Below, one piece after another: positions 26,606 through 35,912 of a DNA stretch of 64,000 bases (position 1 is the stretch's first letter; every line of letters starts with the position of its first letter). This stretch comes from Rhizobium tumorigenes (GTDB lineage Bacteria; Pseudomonadota; Alphaproteobacteria; Rhizobiales; Rhizobiaceae): NCBI RefSeq assembly GCF_003240565.2, contig NZ_CP117255.1, positions 62,001 to 126,000 on the forward strand. The letters run 5' to 3'. Below the pieces are notes generated by a model. That model ran no database searches, was not told where the DNA came from, and saw nothing but the letters and a program-made list of their open reading frames with translations. The position numbers were made by a program, and so were the translations under genes.

Positions 26606-27508
26606 ATGCGCCTGCCACGATCTGCGGCACTGAAGAAATTTGGTTCGTCGCTCACGCTGAAGATCTTCTCGATCTGCTTCCTGGCAACGCATCTGCCGCT
26701 GCTGGCGCTGATTGCCTATCTGCTGACGGGCTATGAAGCCGCAGCGATGCCGATCCTTGCCACTGCACTGCTGGCGACGTTGCTGGGCACGGGGCTCTGT
26801 TTTCTCTCCGTCTGGCTATTGCTGCGCCCGCTGGAGACTGTGACCAAAACCGTGCAGGCCTACCGCGAAACCGGTGCGGTATCGATGATCCGAAGCCAGC
26901 GCCACGATGAGATCGGCGTCGTCGTCAACGCCGTGTCGACCCTGATTGCAGAACTGCATGCGACGCTATCCCAGCTGCGCCGCCAGGCGACGACCGACGT
27001 GCTGACCGGCCTCGGCAATCGCCGCTGGCTGCGCGATATCGGCACTTCGGAACTCCAGCGCGCGGAGCGCGAAAATGAGCCGGTTTGCGTCATTGTCTTC
27101 GATCTCGATCACTTCAAGACCATCAATGACGAGCATGGTCATGAGGTCGGCGACCAGGTGCTGACCGTGACTGGCGCGATCATCCAGCACAACATGCGGC
27201 CTTACGATATCGCAGCGCGTATCGGCGGCGAAGAGTTCTGCATCCTCTTGCCGCGCACAGACACCGCGCAGGCGATTGCCATCGCAGAACGTTTGCGACG
27301 GGAACTGGCAACCCGGGCGGTCGGCCCTGTACCCGCCGGGCGGATTACCGCTAGCTTCGGTGTCTATTGCGGCGATCCAACCACCGAGACGCTGAAAACC
27401 ATGATGATGGCAGCCGACCGCAAATTATATGCGGCCAAAAACAGCGGACGTAACGCCGTTCACTGGGATGCCGCCAAGCCTGTGGTGGAGTCTGCGGTCA
27501 GGCACTAG
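26606..27508 (+). CDS. Membrane diguanylate cyclase (GGDEF)
   Basis: Makes cyclic di-GMP from two GTP. The protein is 300 aa: two TM segments (about 22-42 and 49-73), a HAMP-like linker, then a GGDEF domain (about 125-290). The active-site loop is GGEEF at residues 207-211, and RPYD at 198-201 sits five residues before it, the product-inhibition I-site. DLDHFKTINDEHGHEVGD is intact, so activity is expected. The start is the ATG at 26606 with GGAGACCGGA upstream. Its 3' end overlaps the convergent second cyclase gene by 11 bp. Confidence 0.92.
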   Translation: MRLPRSAALKKFGSSLTLKIFSICFLATHLPLLALIAYLLTGYEAAAMPILATALLATLLGTGLCFLSVWLLLRPLETVTKTVQAYRETGAVSMIRSQRHDEIGVVVNAVSTLIAELHATLSQLRRQATTDVLTGLGNRRWLRDIGTSELQRAERENEPVCVIVFDLDHFKTINDEHGHEVGDQVLTVTGAIIQHNMRPYDIAARIGGEEFCILLPRTDTAQAIAIAERLRRELATRAVGPVPAGRITASFGVYCGDPTTETLKTMMMAADRKLYAAKNSGRNAVHWDAAKPVVESAVRH

Positions 27509-28694
27509 CGGATTCTGTTTCCGGCGGGGGTTCCGTGTCGCTGGCAACTACATGCAGATACTCTGCGGTCTCCACGCGGTTTCGGCCGTTGCGTTTCGCA
27601 GCGTAAAGCGCGCGGTCGGCAGCCTGGAGGACGCCTTCGAAATCGGCTCCCCCATTCGAACCGAAGGCGATGCCGGCACTGACGGTACATTTGACGGTCT
27701 TGCCTTCGAAGGAAAAGGAGCGTGCCGCAAAACACTCGCGTATGCGGTCGGCGATCTGTTCGGCGCGGCCGGGCATGACATTGTCGAGCACCAGCGTGAA
27801 TTCCTCGCCGCCGAGACGGGCCACCACGTCGTAGGCCCTGAGATTGGTGACGAGTTCTTCGGCGAACAACTTGAGAACGGCATCTCCAGCCGCATGGCCA
27901 AATTCGTCATTGACCGCCTTGAACCGATCGATGTCGAAGATAACAGCGGCCATCACCGTCGAAAAGCTCCGGTTTCCGCAGCGATCGAACAGCGCCCTGC
28001 GGTTCATCAGACCCGTCAGCTGGTCCGTCATGGCATCCGACCGGTGCCGGGTCGCCTGGCGCCACTGATGCAGGGCCAGCGACAGGGCGCCGATCCCCGT
28101 CATAGCAGCGATGGCAACCGCGATGCTGAGGTTTTCCGCCCAGTTTTGAGGCGCTTTGCCAATCACCATCTTTCCGTCGGAGATGAGGACGGCAGAGCAG
28201 AGGACGAAGGTGAACGCGGTCAGAAGGTAGAGGGTCGTGATACCGTAGATCGGGGCGGGTGCCTCGGCGCGGCCCAGCCAATATTCATAAGCTGTGGCTG
28301 ACAGCATCGCGGCGATGACGAGATTGTAGACGATGAAGGCCAGCCCGTCATAACCGAGCAACATCGGCGGCACGCTTATGGCCAGGCCCAAGACAGCACC
28401 GGCGACGATCCTGACGCGAGACAGGCGATCCTTCCTGAATTGGTAACCTGCCGCCCAGATGACGGAGAAACCGGAGAGAGCGATGGTGAAGGAGACGACC
28501 GCAAGGCTCTTCATCGGTTTGACGATATAGAAGCTATAACAGGAGATCGCGGCAACGACCAGCAGCAACCCGATGGCGCAGGTCAGCAGGAATGTTTCGG
28601 GGCGGCGGTTGAGCCAGCTACCCAGCAACGTCACCGCAAGGCAAAATGTCGATGCACCCAGCGCAATCAGCAGAGAATTATAGTCGAGCATCAT
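27498..28694 (-). CDS. Integral-membrane diguanylate cyclase (GGDEF)
   Basis: Cyclic di-GMP synthase of 398 aa. The N-terminal half (about residues 5-215) is a multi-TM membrane region with about six hydrophobic segments and the C-terminal half is a GGDEF domain. The active loop GGEEF is at 295-299 and the I-site RAYD at 286-289; FDIDRFKAVNDEFGHAAGD is intact. Two ATGs in tandem make the start 28694 or 28691. It is convergent with, and overlaps, the other cyclase gene. It lies 133 bp downstream of pyrC; no functional link to pyrimidine synthesis is evident. Confidence 0.9.
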   Translation of the reverse strand: MMLDYNSLLIALGASTFCLAVTLLGSWLNRRPETFLLTCAIGLLLVVAAISCYSFYIVKPMKSLAVVSFTIALSGFSVIWAAGYQFRKDRLSRVRIVAGAVLGLAISVPPMLLGYDGLAFIVYNLVIAAMLSATAYEYWLGRAEAPAPIYGITTLYLLTAFTFVLCSAVLISDGKMVIGKAPQNWAENLSIAVAIAAMTGIGALSLALHQWRQATRHRSDAMTDQLTGLMNRRALFDRCGNRSFSTVMAAVIFDIDRFKAVNDEFGHAAGDAVLKLFAEELVTNLRAYDVVARLGGEEFTLVLDNVMPGRAEQIADRIRECFAARSFSFEGKTVKCTVSAGIAFGSNGGADFEGVLQAADRALYAAKRNGRNRVETAEYLHVVASDTEPPPETESASA

Positions 28695-28827
28695 GCCGTC
28701 TCTCTACGGTTCATTCCGCGATGCATGGTATCAGCGCGACACTATTCTGGCATAGGTATCCAATTGGTTACCACAATGCGCAAAAAGCCTGGTTTTGTCG
28801 CATGACAGCATGTCCGATGACTGGACA

Positions 28828-29877
28828 TCATAGCCGCCTCGGTTCGACGGCCCAGTGTAGCGGGAACATCGGGTCGAAAACGGTCACCGGCCCGGCTCCC
28901 GTTTCTATTTTCTCCGGAAACGCGATCGATTCGATCCGGCGGACCAGCGTCATCGTCTCGGTATTCGGTTGCAGTCCATACCAGGCCGGACCGTTCAGCG
29001 ACACGAAGGCTTCGAGCTTGTCGAGTGCGCCTTCCTGTTCGAAGACATGCGCAAGGCAGCTCATCGTGTTGATCGAGGTGTAGATGCCGGCGCAGCCGCA
29101 GGCGCATTCCTTGAGCGGGTCGACATGGGGCGCAGAGTCGGTGCCAAGGAAAAACCGATGGTCGCCGCTTGTTGCTGCCGCCCGCAAAGCCAGCCGATGG
29201 CTCTCCCGCTTGGCAACCGGCAGGCAATAATAGTGCGGCCGGATGCCGCCGACGAGGATGGCATTGCGATTGATGATCAGGTGGTGGGTGGTGATCGTCC
29301 CGGCCAGGTTGGTGGTTGCCGACTTGATATAGTCGATCCCGTCGGAGGTGGTGACATGCTCCATCGTCACTTTCAGCTCGGGCAGGCGCTGGCGCAGCGG
29401 ATCGAGAACTGTCTCGATGAACACCGCCTCACGATCGAAGATATCGACGTCGGCAGTCGTTACCTCTCCGTGGACGCAGAGCGGCAGGCCAATCTTCGCC
29501 ATACGCTCCAGCACCGGCATCGCCTTGTTGAAATCGCGCACTCCACCATGCGAGTTTGTCGTGGCGCCTGCCGGGTAAAGTTTGACGGCGGTGATGATGC
29601 CGCTGTTCTTGCCCTCCTCGACATCGTCGGGGCTGGTGTGTTCGGTGAGATAAAGCGTCATCAGCGGCTGGAATCCGTTGCCTTCGGGCAAGGCCGCCAT
29701 GATCCGCTCGCGGTAGGCTATCGCATCGGCAGTGGTCACCACCGGCGGTACCAGATTGGGCATGATGATGGCGCGGGCGAAGTGGCGGCTGCTGTCGCCG
29801 ATCACGCCCTCCATCATTGCACCATCGCGAAGGTGCAGATGCCAGTCGTCGGGGCGGCGGATGGTAAGCTTTTGCAT
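28828..29877 (-). CDS. pyrC: Dihydroorotase (class II)
   Basis: Pyrimidine synthesis: cyclises carbamoyl-aspartate to dihydroorotate. The protein is 349 aa, like the E. coli type. The metal-binding HLH is in [10 protein letters not shown] (residue about 13-15), the carboxylated Lys in [12 protein letters not shown], further His in CVHGEV and MEHVTT, and FLGTDSAPH near the C-terminus. The ATG at 29877 is preceded by GGGAGACATCG. Transcribed in the same direction as the frc genes, 97 bp past frcK. Confidence 0.95.
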   Translation of the reverse strand: MQKLTIRRPDDWHLHLRDGAMMEGVIGDSSRHFARAIIMPNLVPPVVTTADAIAYRERIMAALPEGNGFQPLMTLYLTEHTSPDDVEEGKNSGIITAVKLYPAGATTNSHGGVRDFNKAMPVLERMAKIGLPLCVHGEVTTADVDIFDREAVFIETVLDPLRQRLPELKVTMEHVTTSDGIDYIKSATTNLAGTITTHHLIINRNAILVGGIRPHYYCLPVAKRESHRLALRAAATSGDHRFFLGTDSAPHVDPLKECACGCAGIYTSINTMSCLAHVFEQEGALDKLEAFVSLNGPAWYGLQPNTETMTLVRRIESIAFPEKIETGAGPVTVFDPMFPLHWAVEPRRL

Positions 29878-29974
29878 CGATGTCTCCCGGCGGCGGGCTT
29901 ATGGCGTCGCGCCGGGATAACATTCATGCACCGCCGATGACAACTGTCTTCGTCAAGGCGCTGCCAAGTAGGGA

Positions 29975-30601
29975 TCAGGCGATTTCCAGCGTCACGTCTG
30001 CCGGGCGCCTGTTGCCGAGGATGAGCCGGCCGTTTGGCAGGTCATTTTCGTAGACCTTCGCGTGGGCTTCCTCTTCGCTCAGCTTGTAACCGCGCCAGCG
30101 CGCCCAGAGGCGTTCCTCCAGTACCTCAATTGGCGGTGCCATCAGGATCGAAAAATCGAACATTCCCTCCAGTGCAGCCCATTTTCCCTGGCTGAACAGG
30201 AGATAGTTGCCCTCGACGATGATGAAGCGATGATCGGGCGAGACGACGCGCGCCGACGCAATCGCCAGCTCGCGCGACCGGTCGAAAACCGGCACGAGAA
30301 CTTCCTGGTCGCCAGGCCGTACGGCCTTGACGATGTCGAGGAAGGCGCGGACGTCGAAAGTTTCCGGCGTGCCTTTGCGGGCAAGCTGGCCCCGCGCGAT
30401 CAGGATGGCGTTGTCCATGTGGAAGCCGTCCATCGGAAGCACTTCGGCGCTTTCGCCATGTGCCTTGAGCGCATCGGCCAGATTATCGGCCAGCGTCGAT
30501 TTGCCGGCCCCTGGAGGACCGGCAATCGCCACCATGAACCGCTTGACCGATCCAGCCTTGGCGATGATCTGGCCGGCCATCTCCTCGATGGTCGGGCTCA
30601 T
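29975..30601 (-). CDS. frcK: P-loop kinase FrcK of the fructose transporter operon
   Basis: Nucleoside/uridine-kinase-like P-loop protein, 208 aa. Walker A is GPPGAGKST (residues 28-36), MDGFHMDN is a substrate-side motif and FIIVEGNYLL is Walker B-like. Its ATG overlaps the frcA stop (ATGA), so it is translationally coupled to the transporter. In Sinorhizobium the same gene ends the frcBCAK operon as a putative sugar kinase. Phosphorylation of an imported sugar is likely but not shown. Confidence 0.85.
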   Translation of the reverse strand: MSPTIEEMAGQIIAKAGSVKRFMVAIAGPPGAGKSTLADNLADALKAHGESAEVLPMDGFHMDNAILIARGQLARKGTPETFDVRAFLDIVKAVRPGDQEVLVPVFDRSRELAIASARVVSPDHRFIIVEGNYLLFSQGKWAALEGMFDFSILMAPPIEVLEERLWARWRGYKLSEEEAHAKVYENDLPNGRLILGNRRPADVTLEIA

Positions 30602-31380
30602 GCAGCGACGGTCTCGGCGGGCACGCCCTTGGCGCCAGTCATGAAGGCAACGGCGTCGGACATCGAGTAATCCTTCGGGTCGATGACCGTCAGGCGCTTG
30701 CCGAGCCGATGGATGTGGATGCGATCGGCGACTTCGAAGACATGCGGCATGTTGTGCGAGATCAGAACGATCGGAATGCCGCGCGAGCGCACGTCGAGGA
30801 TCAGTTCGAGAACGCGACGGCTTTCCTTGACGCCGAGCGCTGCCGTCGGCTCGTCAAGGATGATGACCTTGGACCCGAAAGCTGCGGCGCGCGCAACGGC
30901 CACACCCTGGCGCTGGCCGCCGGAGAGCGTTTCGACGGTCTGGTTGATGTTCTGGATGGTCATCAGCCCGAGTTCGGAAAGCTTGTCGCGAGCCTTCGTT
31001 TCCATCGCCGGCCGGTCGAGCATGCGGAAGACACTGCCAAGAACGCCTGGCTTGCGGATCTCCCGGCCGAGGAACATGTTGTCGGCGATCGACAGGGCAG
31101 GCGACAGCGCAAGGTTCTGGTAGACCGTTTCGATGCCGGCTTCGCGGGCCTCGAGCGGCGACTTGAACTGCACCTTTTGGCCTTCGAGATGAATCTCGCC
31201 TTCGTCGACGATGACGGCGCCGGAAATGGCCTTGATCAGCGATGACTTGCCGGCCCCGTTGTCGCCTATGACGGCGAGAATTTCGCCTGGATAGAGGTCG
31301 AAATCAGCATGGTCGAGGGCGGTGACGCGTCCGTAGCGCTTGACGAGGCCGCGGGCGGTGAGAATGGGTTGAACGGCCAT
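30598..31380 (-). CDS. frcA: Fructose ABC transporter ATP-binding protein
   Basis: ATPase of the CUT2-class importer for fructose, mannose and ribose; 260 aa with a single ABC domain rather than the double domain of RbsA, as known for FrcA. Walker A is GDNGAGKSS, the signature is LSGGQRQG, and Walker B is VIILDEPTAAL. The ATG at 31380, directly after the frcC stop, opens MAVQPILTARG; the longer open frame upstream lies inside frcC and is not used. Confidence 0.93.
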   Translation of the reverse strand: MAVQPILTARGLVKRYGRVTALDHADFDLYPGEILAVIGDNGAGKSSLIKAISGAVIVDEGEIHLEGQKVQFKSPLEAREAGIETVYQNLALSPALSIADNMFLGREIRKPGVLGSVFRMLDRPAMETKARDKLSELGLMTIQNINQTVETLSGGQRQGVAVARAAAFGSKVIILDEPTAALGVKESRRVLELILDVRSRGIPIVLISHNMPHVFEVADRIHIHRLGKRLTVIDPKDYSMSDAVAFMTGAKGVPAETVAA

Positions 31381-31381
31381 G

Positions 31382-32446
31382 TTACACCGAAACCTTTCTG
31401 ATCCACTGATCGATGGCGACAGCGGCGATGATGAGAACGCCGGTGAGAAGGACTTTCCACTGCGGGTCTGCGCCGAGCATGTTGAGACCCATCGACACGA
31501 CACCGACGATCATGGCGCCGAACAGCGTTCCGAGGATCGAGCCGCGTCCGCCGAATAGCGAGATACCGCCGATAACCGTCGCCGTGATGGCCTGCAGATT
31601 GAAATCCGTGACGGCCGAAGACGGGGAAACCGAACCATTGCGGCCGATCGATACCCATGCCGCCAGCCCTGCGATGACGCCGGAGATTGCGTAGACTGTG
31701 AGGAGAACCTTCTTGGTCTGGATGCCGGCAAGCTTCGCAGCCTCGGGATCGTCGCCCACCGCATAGACATGGCGGCCCCAGGCCGTGTGGTTCAGCACAT
31801 ACCAGAGCAGGATCACCAGCAGCACCATGGCGACAACGCCGAGCGTCAGGACCGCGCTGCCGAGCTTGAAGCTGACGGCAAACAGATGCAACAGGGGCGC
31901 CTTGTCCTGGACATCGGTGTCGCGAATGGTCTCGTTGGCCGAATAGATGAAATTCGTGGCCATCACGATATTCCAGGTGCCCAGTGTCACGATAAAGGGC
32001 GGAAGCTTCATGTAGGCGACGAGGAAGCCGTTGAGCAGCCCGCAGACGCCACCGGCAAGCATGCCGGCCGCAACCGCAATTGGTGTGGGCAAGCCATAGG
32101 TAATGGCGAAATTTCCCATGATGACCGAAGAGATGACCATGATGACGCCGATGGACAGGTCGATACCCGCCGTCAGGATCACCAGCGTCTGGGCGGCACC
32201 GAGAATGCCGACGATGGCAATCTGCTGCAGGATGAGCGTCAGCGTGTAGGACGAGAAGAACCGTCCGCCGATCGCCAGTCCGAAGACCACGATGGCAAGC
32301 ACCAGAACGATCAGCGGCACGGCCGCAGGCGTCGAATGCAGGAAGTGCTGGGCGCGCTTCAAAAGGGAAAGTTTTTCGTTCTCGAAGGAGACGACATTCT
32401 TGTCGCTGTCGTCGAGAACACGTTCGAATTCCTGTGCTCCGGTCAT
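31382..32446 (-). CDS. frcC: Fructose ABC transporter permease
   Basis: Inner-membrane permease of the BPD_transp_2 (RbsC-like) family, 354 aa, about ten hydrophobic segments beginning near residue 43. The conserved loop near AGIQTKKVLLTVYAISG faces the ATPase. The ATG at 32446 has GAGGAGGAAAT directly upstream; a longer frame to 32467 would place that ribosome site inside the gene. Between frcB and frcC lies a perfect 11-bp hairpin. Confidence 0.93.
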   Translation of the reverse strand: MTGAQEFERVLDDSDKNVVSFENEKLSLLKRAQHFLHSTPAAVPLIVLVLAIVVFGLAIGGRFFSSYTLTLILQQIAIVGILGAAQTLVILTAGIDLSIGVIMVISSVIMGNFAITYGLPTPIAVAAGMLAGGVCGLLNGFLVAYMKLPPFIVTLGTWNIVMATNFIYSANETIRDTDVQDKAPLLHLFAVSFKLGSAVLTLGVVAMVLLVILLWYVLNHTAWGRHVYAVGDDPEAAKLAGIQTKKVLLTVYAISGVIAGLAAWVSIGRNGSVSPSSAVTDFNLQAITATVIGGISLFGGRGSILGTLFGAMIVGVVSMGLNMLGADPQWKVLLTGVLIIAAVAIDQWIRKVSV

Positions 32447-32544
32447 ATTTCCTCCTCTGCGCGCCAAACGGCGCAGAAAGCCTCACCAATGTCTCCGGGC
32501 GTGATGCCGGCAGGCGGCGAACGTTCGTTGGCTAATTACGAAAT

Positions 32545-32570
32545 TCCGGCCGGGGCTGACCCCGGCCGGA
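32545..32570 (-). promoter_or_regulatory. Intercistronic hairpin between frcB and frcC
   Basis: TCCGGCCGGGG and CCCCGGCCGGA (11 bp perfect) close a CTGA loop. There is no T-run, so it is more like an mRNA-stabilising element at the 3' end of frcB than a full terminator. Confidence 0.7.
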
Positions 32571-32589
32571 TGAAGATGTCAGACGAGTA

Positions 32590-33615
32590 TCAGCCCCAGC
32601 ACTTCGCAGTGCCTTCCTTGACGTCGATCGACGGTACGCCGGCAACCGGCTTGTCCGTAACGAGCGAGACGCCAGTGTCGAAGAATGCCTTGCCAGGTGT
32701 CGGCTTCGGCTTTTCGCCCGTGTCGGCGAACTTCTTGATGGCTTCGACGCCCATGGCTGCCATCATCAGCGGGTACTGCTGCGATGTTGCGCCGATGACG
32801 CCTTCCTTGACGGACTTGACGCCTGGGCAACCGCCGTCGACGGAAACGATCAGGACGTCTTTTTCCATGCCGACAGCCTTCAGTGCCTGGTAGGCGCCGA
32901 CTGCAGCAGGCTCGTTGATCGTGTGGATGACGTTGATGCCTGGATCCTTCTGGAGAAGGTTTTCCATGGCTTTGCGGCCGCCTTCTTCATTGCCGTTGGT
33001 CACGTCGTGACCGACGATGCGTGGATCGGTTTCGTCGCCGATCTTGTTCGGGTCCTTGGGGTCGATGCCGAAGCCGATCATGAAGCCCTGGTCGCGCAGG
33101 ACATCGACCGAAGGCTGCGATGGCGTCAGGTCGAGGAAGCCGACCTTTGCGGTCTTGGCCTTGTCGCCCATGGTGCCCTTGGCCCATTCGCCGACGAGCT
33201 TGCCGGCAAGCAGGTTGTCGGTGGCAAAAGTTGCATCGGCAGCATCGGCTGGCTCAAGCGGAGTGTCGAGCGCGATGACAACGAGCCCGGCGTCGCGAGC
33301 CTTCTTGACGGAGGAAACGATGCCCTTGGTGTCCGATGCAGTGATCAGGATGCCCTTTGCGCCGCTGGCAATGCAGCTCTCGATGGCAGCAACCTGGCTT
33401 TCGCTGTCGCCGTCGATCTTGCCCGCATAAGCCTTCAGGGTAACGCCGAGTTCCTTGGCCTTGGCCGTAGCGCCTTCCTTCATCTTGACGAAGAACGGAT
33501 TGGTGTCTGTCTTGGTGATGAGGCAGACAGTCGTGTCGGCGGCATTTGCCGGCATGGCGAAAACGACGCCAAGAGCAAGTCCGGCGAGCGCTGCAGTGAT
33601 AACGGATTTCTTCAT
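32590..33615 (-). CDS. frcB: Fructose ABC transporter substrate-binding protein
   Basis: Periplasmic sugar-binding protein of the peripla_BP_4 (RbsB-like) family, 341 aa. Signal peptide residues 1-25 (MPANA-A). The pattern [15 protein letters not shown] and later [10 protein letters not shown] and [11 protein letters not shown] are sugar-contact and hinge regions of the family. First gene of frcBCAK. An excellent sigma-70 promoter lies at 33737-33765. Ribosome site GGGAGGATCGC. Confidence 0.94.
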   Translation of the reverse strand: MKKSVITAALAGLALGVVFAMPANAADTTVCLITKTDTNPFFVKMKEGATAKAKELGVTLKAYAGKIDGDSESQVAAIESCIASGAKGILITASDTKGIVSSVKKARDAGLVVIALDTPLEPADAADATFATDNLLAGKLVGEWAKGTMGDKAKTAKVGFLDLTPSQPSVDVLRDQGFMIGFGIDPKDPNKIGDETDPRIVGHDVTNGNEEGGRKAMENLLQKDPGINVIHTINEPAAVGAYQALKAVGMEKDVLIVSVDGGCPGVKSVKEGVIGATSQQYPLMMAAMGVEAIKKFADTGEKPKPTPGKAFFDTGVSLVTDKPVAGVPSIDVKEGTAKCWG

Positions 33616-33736
33616 GCGATCCTCCCAGGATGTGAACAGGCCGGCCCAAACAGGGTCCGGGATGCAGTTGCGGCAAATGCTTTAAATTTGATCTGCACGC
33701 TTCCTCCAAAGCCGTGCCGCGCCTCCATATCGGCGA

Positions 33737-33765
33737 TTTAAAGCGGAAAGGTTGCGCCCTGTCAA
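33737..33765 (-). promoter_or_regulatory. frcB: Sigma-70 promoter of frcBCAK
   Basis: On the minus strand TTGACA (33760-33765) and TTTAAA (33737-33742) are separated by exactly 17 nt. Confidence 0.75.
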
Positions 33766-33771
33766 TAAATA

Positions 33772-33785
33772 AATCCAATTGAATT
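33772..33785. promoter_or_regulatory. Candidate FrcR operator
   Basis: AATCCAATTGAATT is a 14-bp palindrome with one mismatch pair, centred on CAATTG. It lies 6 bp upstream of the frcB -35 and overlaps a possible frcR -35 (TTGAAT). Placement suits a ROK regulator acting on both genes; binding is inference. Confidence 0.45.
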
Positions 33786-33847
33786 ATTAATCGACTGTGG
33801 CATGATGCCGAAAAATAAGGCATGGCCATTACGGGAGGAGTCGGCCG

Positions 33848-35095
33848 TTGTCATCCGTGGAAGATCCGGCAAGCACATTGCCGTCGTCATACAATCTGGA
33901 AGCCAGCGGCGGAGCCAATCAGGTTCGCGTCCGCGCCTACAATGAGCGGCTGGTGCTGTCGCTCGTGCGCCGCCACGGAGCACTTTCGAAGGCCGACATC
34001 GCCCGTCGGACAGGTTTGTCGGCCCAGACCGTATCGGTGATCATGCGGGTGCTGGAAAAGGAAGGCCTGCTCTTGCGCGACGAGCCGGTACGCGGCCGTG
34101 TCGGCCAGCCTTCGACGCCGATGCGTCTCAACGCCGATGCCGTCCTCTCCTTCGGCGTCAAGATCGGCCGGCGCAGCGCCGATCTCGTGTTGATGGATTT
34201 CGTCGGCACCATCCGCAAACAACTCCACCAGACCTATGCCTATCCGCTGCCGCACGAGATCATCGAGTTCGTCACGCGCGGTATCCGCCAGATCGAAGGC
34301 GAGATGAGCGCCAAGGAACGCGGCAATATCGCCGGGATCGGCATAGCCGCACCCTTTGAACTCTGGAGCTGGGCCGAAGAAGTCGGGGCTCCCGATGGTG
34401 CGATGGAGGTCTGGCGCGGCTTCGACCTGCAGATCGAGGTCGGCGCGCGCGTGTCGCATCCGGTCTATCTGCAGAACGATGCCACCAGTGCCTGTGGAGC
34501 GGAACTGGTTTTCGGCGCCGGCGCCCGCTATCCGGATTTCGTCTACATGTTCATCGGCTCGTTCATCGGCGGCGGTATCGTCCTCAATTCTTCGATTTTC
34601 GTCGGTCGTACCGGCACAGCCGGCGCCATCGGACCGCTGCCCGTGCGCGATCGCCACGGGGAGACACGCCAACTGCTGAAGATTGCTTCGATCTTCGTGC
34701 TCGAAAATCTCCTGCGCGAGCATGGCATAGATCCGCAGCCGCTGTGGTATTCCGCCAACGACTGGATCGATTTCGGGCCGCCGCTCGAGATATGGATCCA
34801 GGATACGGCTGCAGCCCTGGCGCAGGCCATCGTCGCGGCGGCATCGATTATCGATTTCAGTGCTGCGGTGATCGACGGCGGGTTCCCCGATTGGGTCCGC
34901 CAGCGCGTTGTACAGGCCACCATCAAGGCTGCTGCCGAACTCGACCTGCAGGGCGTCGTGATGCCCGAAATCGTCGAGGGGTCGGTCGGCACCCAGGCAC
35001 GCGCCATCGGTGGCGCCAGTCTGCCGATCTTCGCCCGCTATCTCATAGACCAGAACATTCTCTTCAAGGAAATTGACAATGCTGAAGCACATTGA
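33848..35095 (+). CDS. frcR: ROK-family transcriptional regulator FrcR
   Basis: Regulator of the divergent frcBCAK operon; 415 aa. N-terminal winged helix-turn-helix (about residues 35-85, ALSKADIARRTGLSAQTVSVI), then a ROK sugar-kinase-like domain (about 100-400) with the QNDATSACGAEL motif. The usual zinc-binding Cys cluster of ROK proteins is not obvious. The start is TTG at 33848 with GGGAGGAG 7 nt upstream. Its last codons overlap the mutarotase gene by 17 bp. Name by synteny with Sinorhizobium frcR. Confidence 0.88.
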   Translation: MSSVEDPASTLPSSYNLEASGGANQVRVRAYNERLVLSLVRRHGALSKADIARRTGLSAQTVSVIMRVLEKEGLLLRDEPVRGRVGQPSTPMRLNADAVLSFGVKIGRRSADLVLMDFVGTIRKQLHQTYAYPLPHEIIEFVTRGIRQIEGEMSAKERGNIAGIGIAAPFELWSWAEEVGAPDGAMEVWRGFDLQIEVGARVSHPVYLQNDATSACGAELVFGAGARYPDFVYMFIGSFIGGGIVLNSSIFVGRTGTAGAIGPLPVRDRHGETRQLLKIASIFVLENLLREHGIDPQPLWYSANDWIDFGPPLEIWIQDTAAALAQAIVAAASIIDFSAAVIDGGFPDWVRQRVVQATIKAAAELDLQGVVMPEIVEGSVGTQARAIGGASLPIFARYLIDQNILFKEIDNAEAH

Positions 35096-35510
35096 CCCGC
35101 TGCTGAGCCCGGAACTTCTCTTCGCCCTCAGGGCCATGGGACATGGCGACGAAATCGCGCTGGTGGATGGTAACTATCCCGGCCTGACCGACGCCCGCCG
35201 CCTTATACGCCTCGATGGTCATGGCGTGATTGCCGTGCTGAATGCTGTTCTGAGCGTCCTGCCGATAGACGAATTCGTCGACGAAGCCATCTTCCGCGCC
35301 ACCGTCAAGCAGGACCGCGACACCCTCGATCCAGTCCACCGGGAGATGGTCGAATGCTGCGCCCGGCACGTCCCGGACATCAAGGTCGTGCCATTGCTGC
35401 CCGCCGATTTCTACGCCCGCGTCAAAGGCGCCCACGCCCTTATTCAGACGAGCGAACCCCGGCTCTACGGCAATATCATCCTGCGCAAAGGCGTTATTTA
35501 CCCGGCTTAA
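35079..35510 (+). CDS. RbsD/FucU-family sugar mutarotase
   Basis: Small cytosolic enzyme (143 aa) that interconverts sugar anomers. MGHGDEIALVDGNYP carries the catalytic His of the family, and the C-terminal GNIILRKGVIYP is the conserved end. The ATG at 35079 (AAGGAAATT upstream) is preferred over a TTG two codons earlier. It overlaps frcR, so the two are cotranscribed. FrcBCA imports fructose, mannose and ribose in related bacteria, so a mutarotase or pyranase for these sugars fits. Fucose versus ribose preference cannot be told. Confidence 0.88.
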   Translation: MLKHIDPLLSPELLFALRAMGHGDEIALVDGNYPGLTDARRLIRLDGHGVIAVLNAVLSVLPIDEFVDEAIFRATVKQDRDTLDPVHREMVECCARHVPDIKVVPLLPADFYARVKGAHALIQTSEPRLYGNIILRKGVIYPA

Positions 35511-35519
35511 GAAATCTCG

Positions 35520-35912
35520 TCATCGGCTCCAGGCGGCCTGCTGCAGCACGACGCGGTAGCCATCCGGATCCTCGAAGGTCTTTCCCTGCACGTCCCAATA
35601 GTCGTTGTACGACATAACCGCCACGCATCCTGCGGCTTCCATGCGATCCACGGCAGCCCGCCACTCCGCCTCATCCGGCAGGTATAACACCAGCAGGTTA
35701 TCCTCCGTCGGAGCCCGGCCGACAGTGTGGCCGCGGTGATGCGTGAATTCCAGGTGATAGGGCCAGTGCGGGTGACCTAGGACCAGCCCGTCGAAGCCGT
35801 TGTGACCCTCGAAGGCAACGAGAACCTCAAATCCCAGCCCCGCCTCGTAGAAGGGGCGGAGCCGGGCGATGTCGTCCGTCGGTCTTGCGACACGCAGGAC
35901 AGGGAGGGTCAT
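35520..35912 (-). CDS. VOC-family (glyoxalase-like) protein
   Basis: Glyoxalase/bleomycin-resistance superfamily, 130 aa, two beta-alpha-beta-beta-beta modules. [23 protein letters not shown] is the first module, [13 protein letters not shown] the end of the second; the His in YHLEFTHH and the Glu/Asp region are possible metal ligands. The ATG at 35912 overlaps the pgi stop by 4 bp, so it is the last gene of the pgi unit. Activity unknown. Confidence 0.82.
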   Translation of the reverse strand: MTLPVLRVARPTDDIARLRPFYEAGLGFEVLVAFEGHNGFDGLVLGHPHWPYHLEFTHHRGHTVGRAPTEDNLLVLYLPDEAEWRAAVDRMEAAGCVAVMSYNDYWDVQGKTFEDPDGYRVVLQQAAWSR

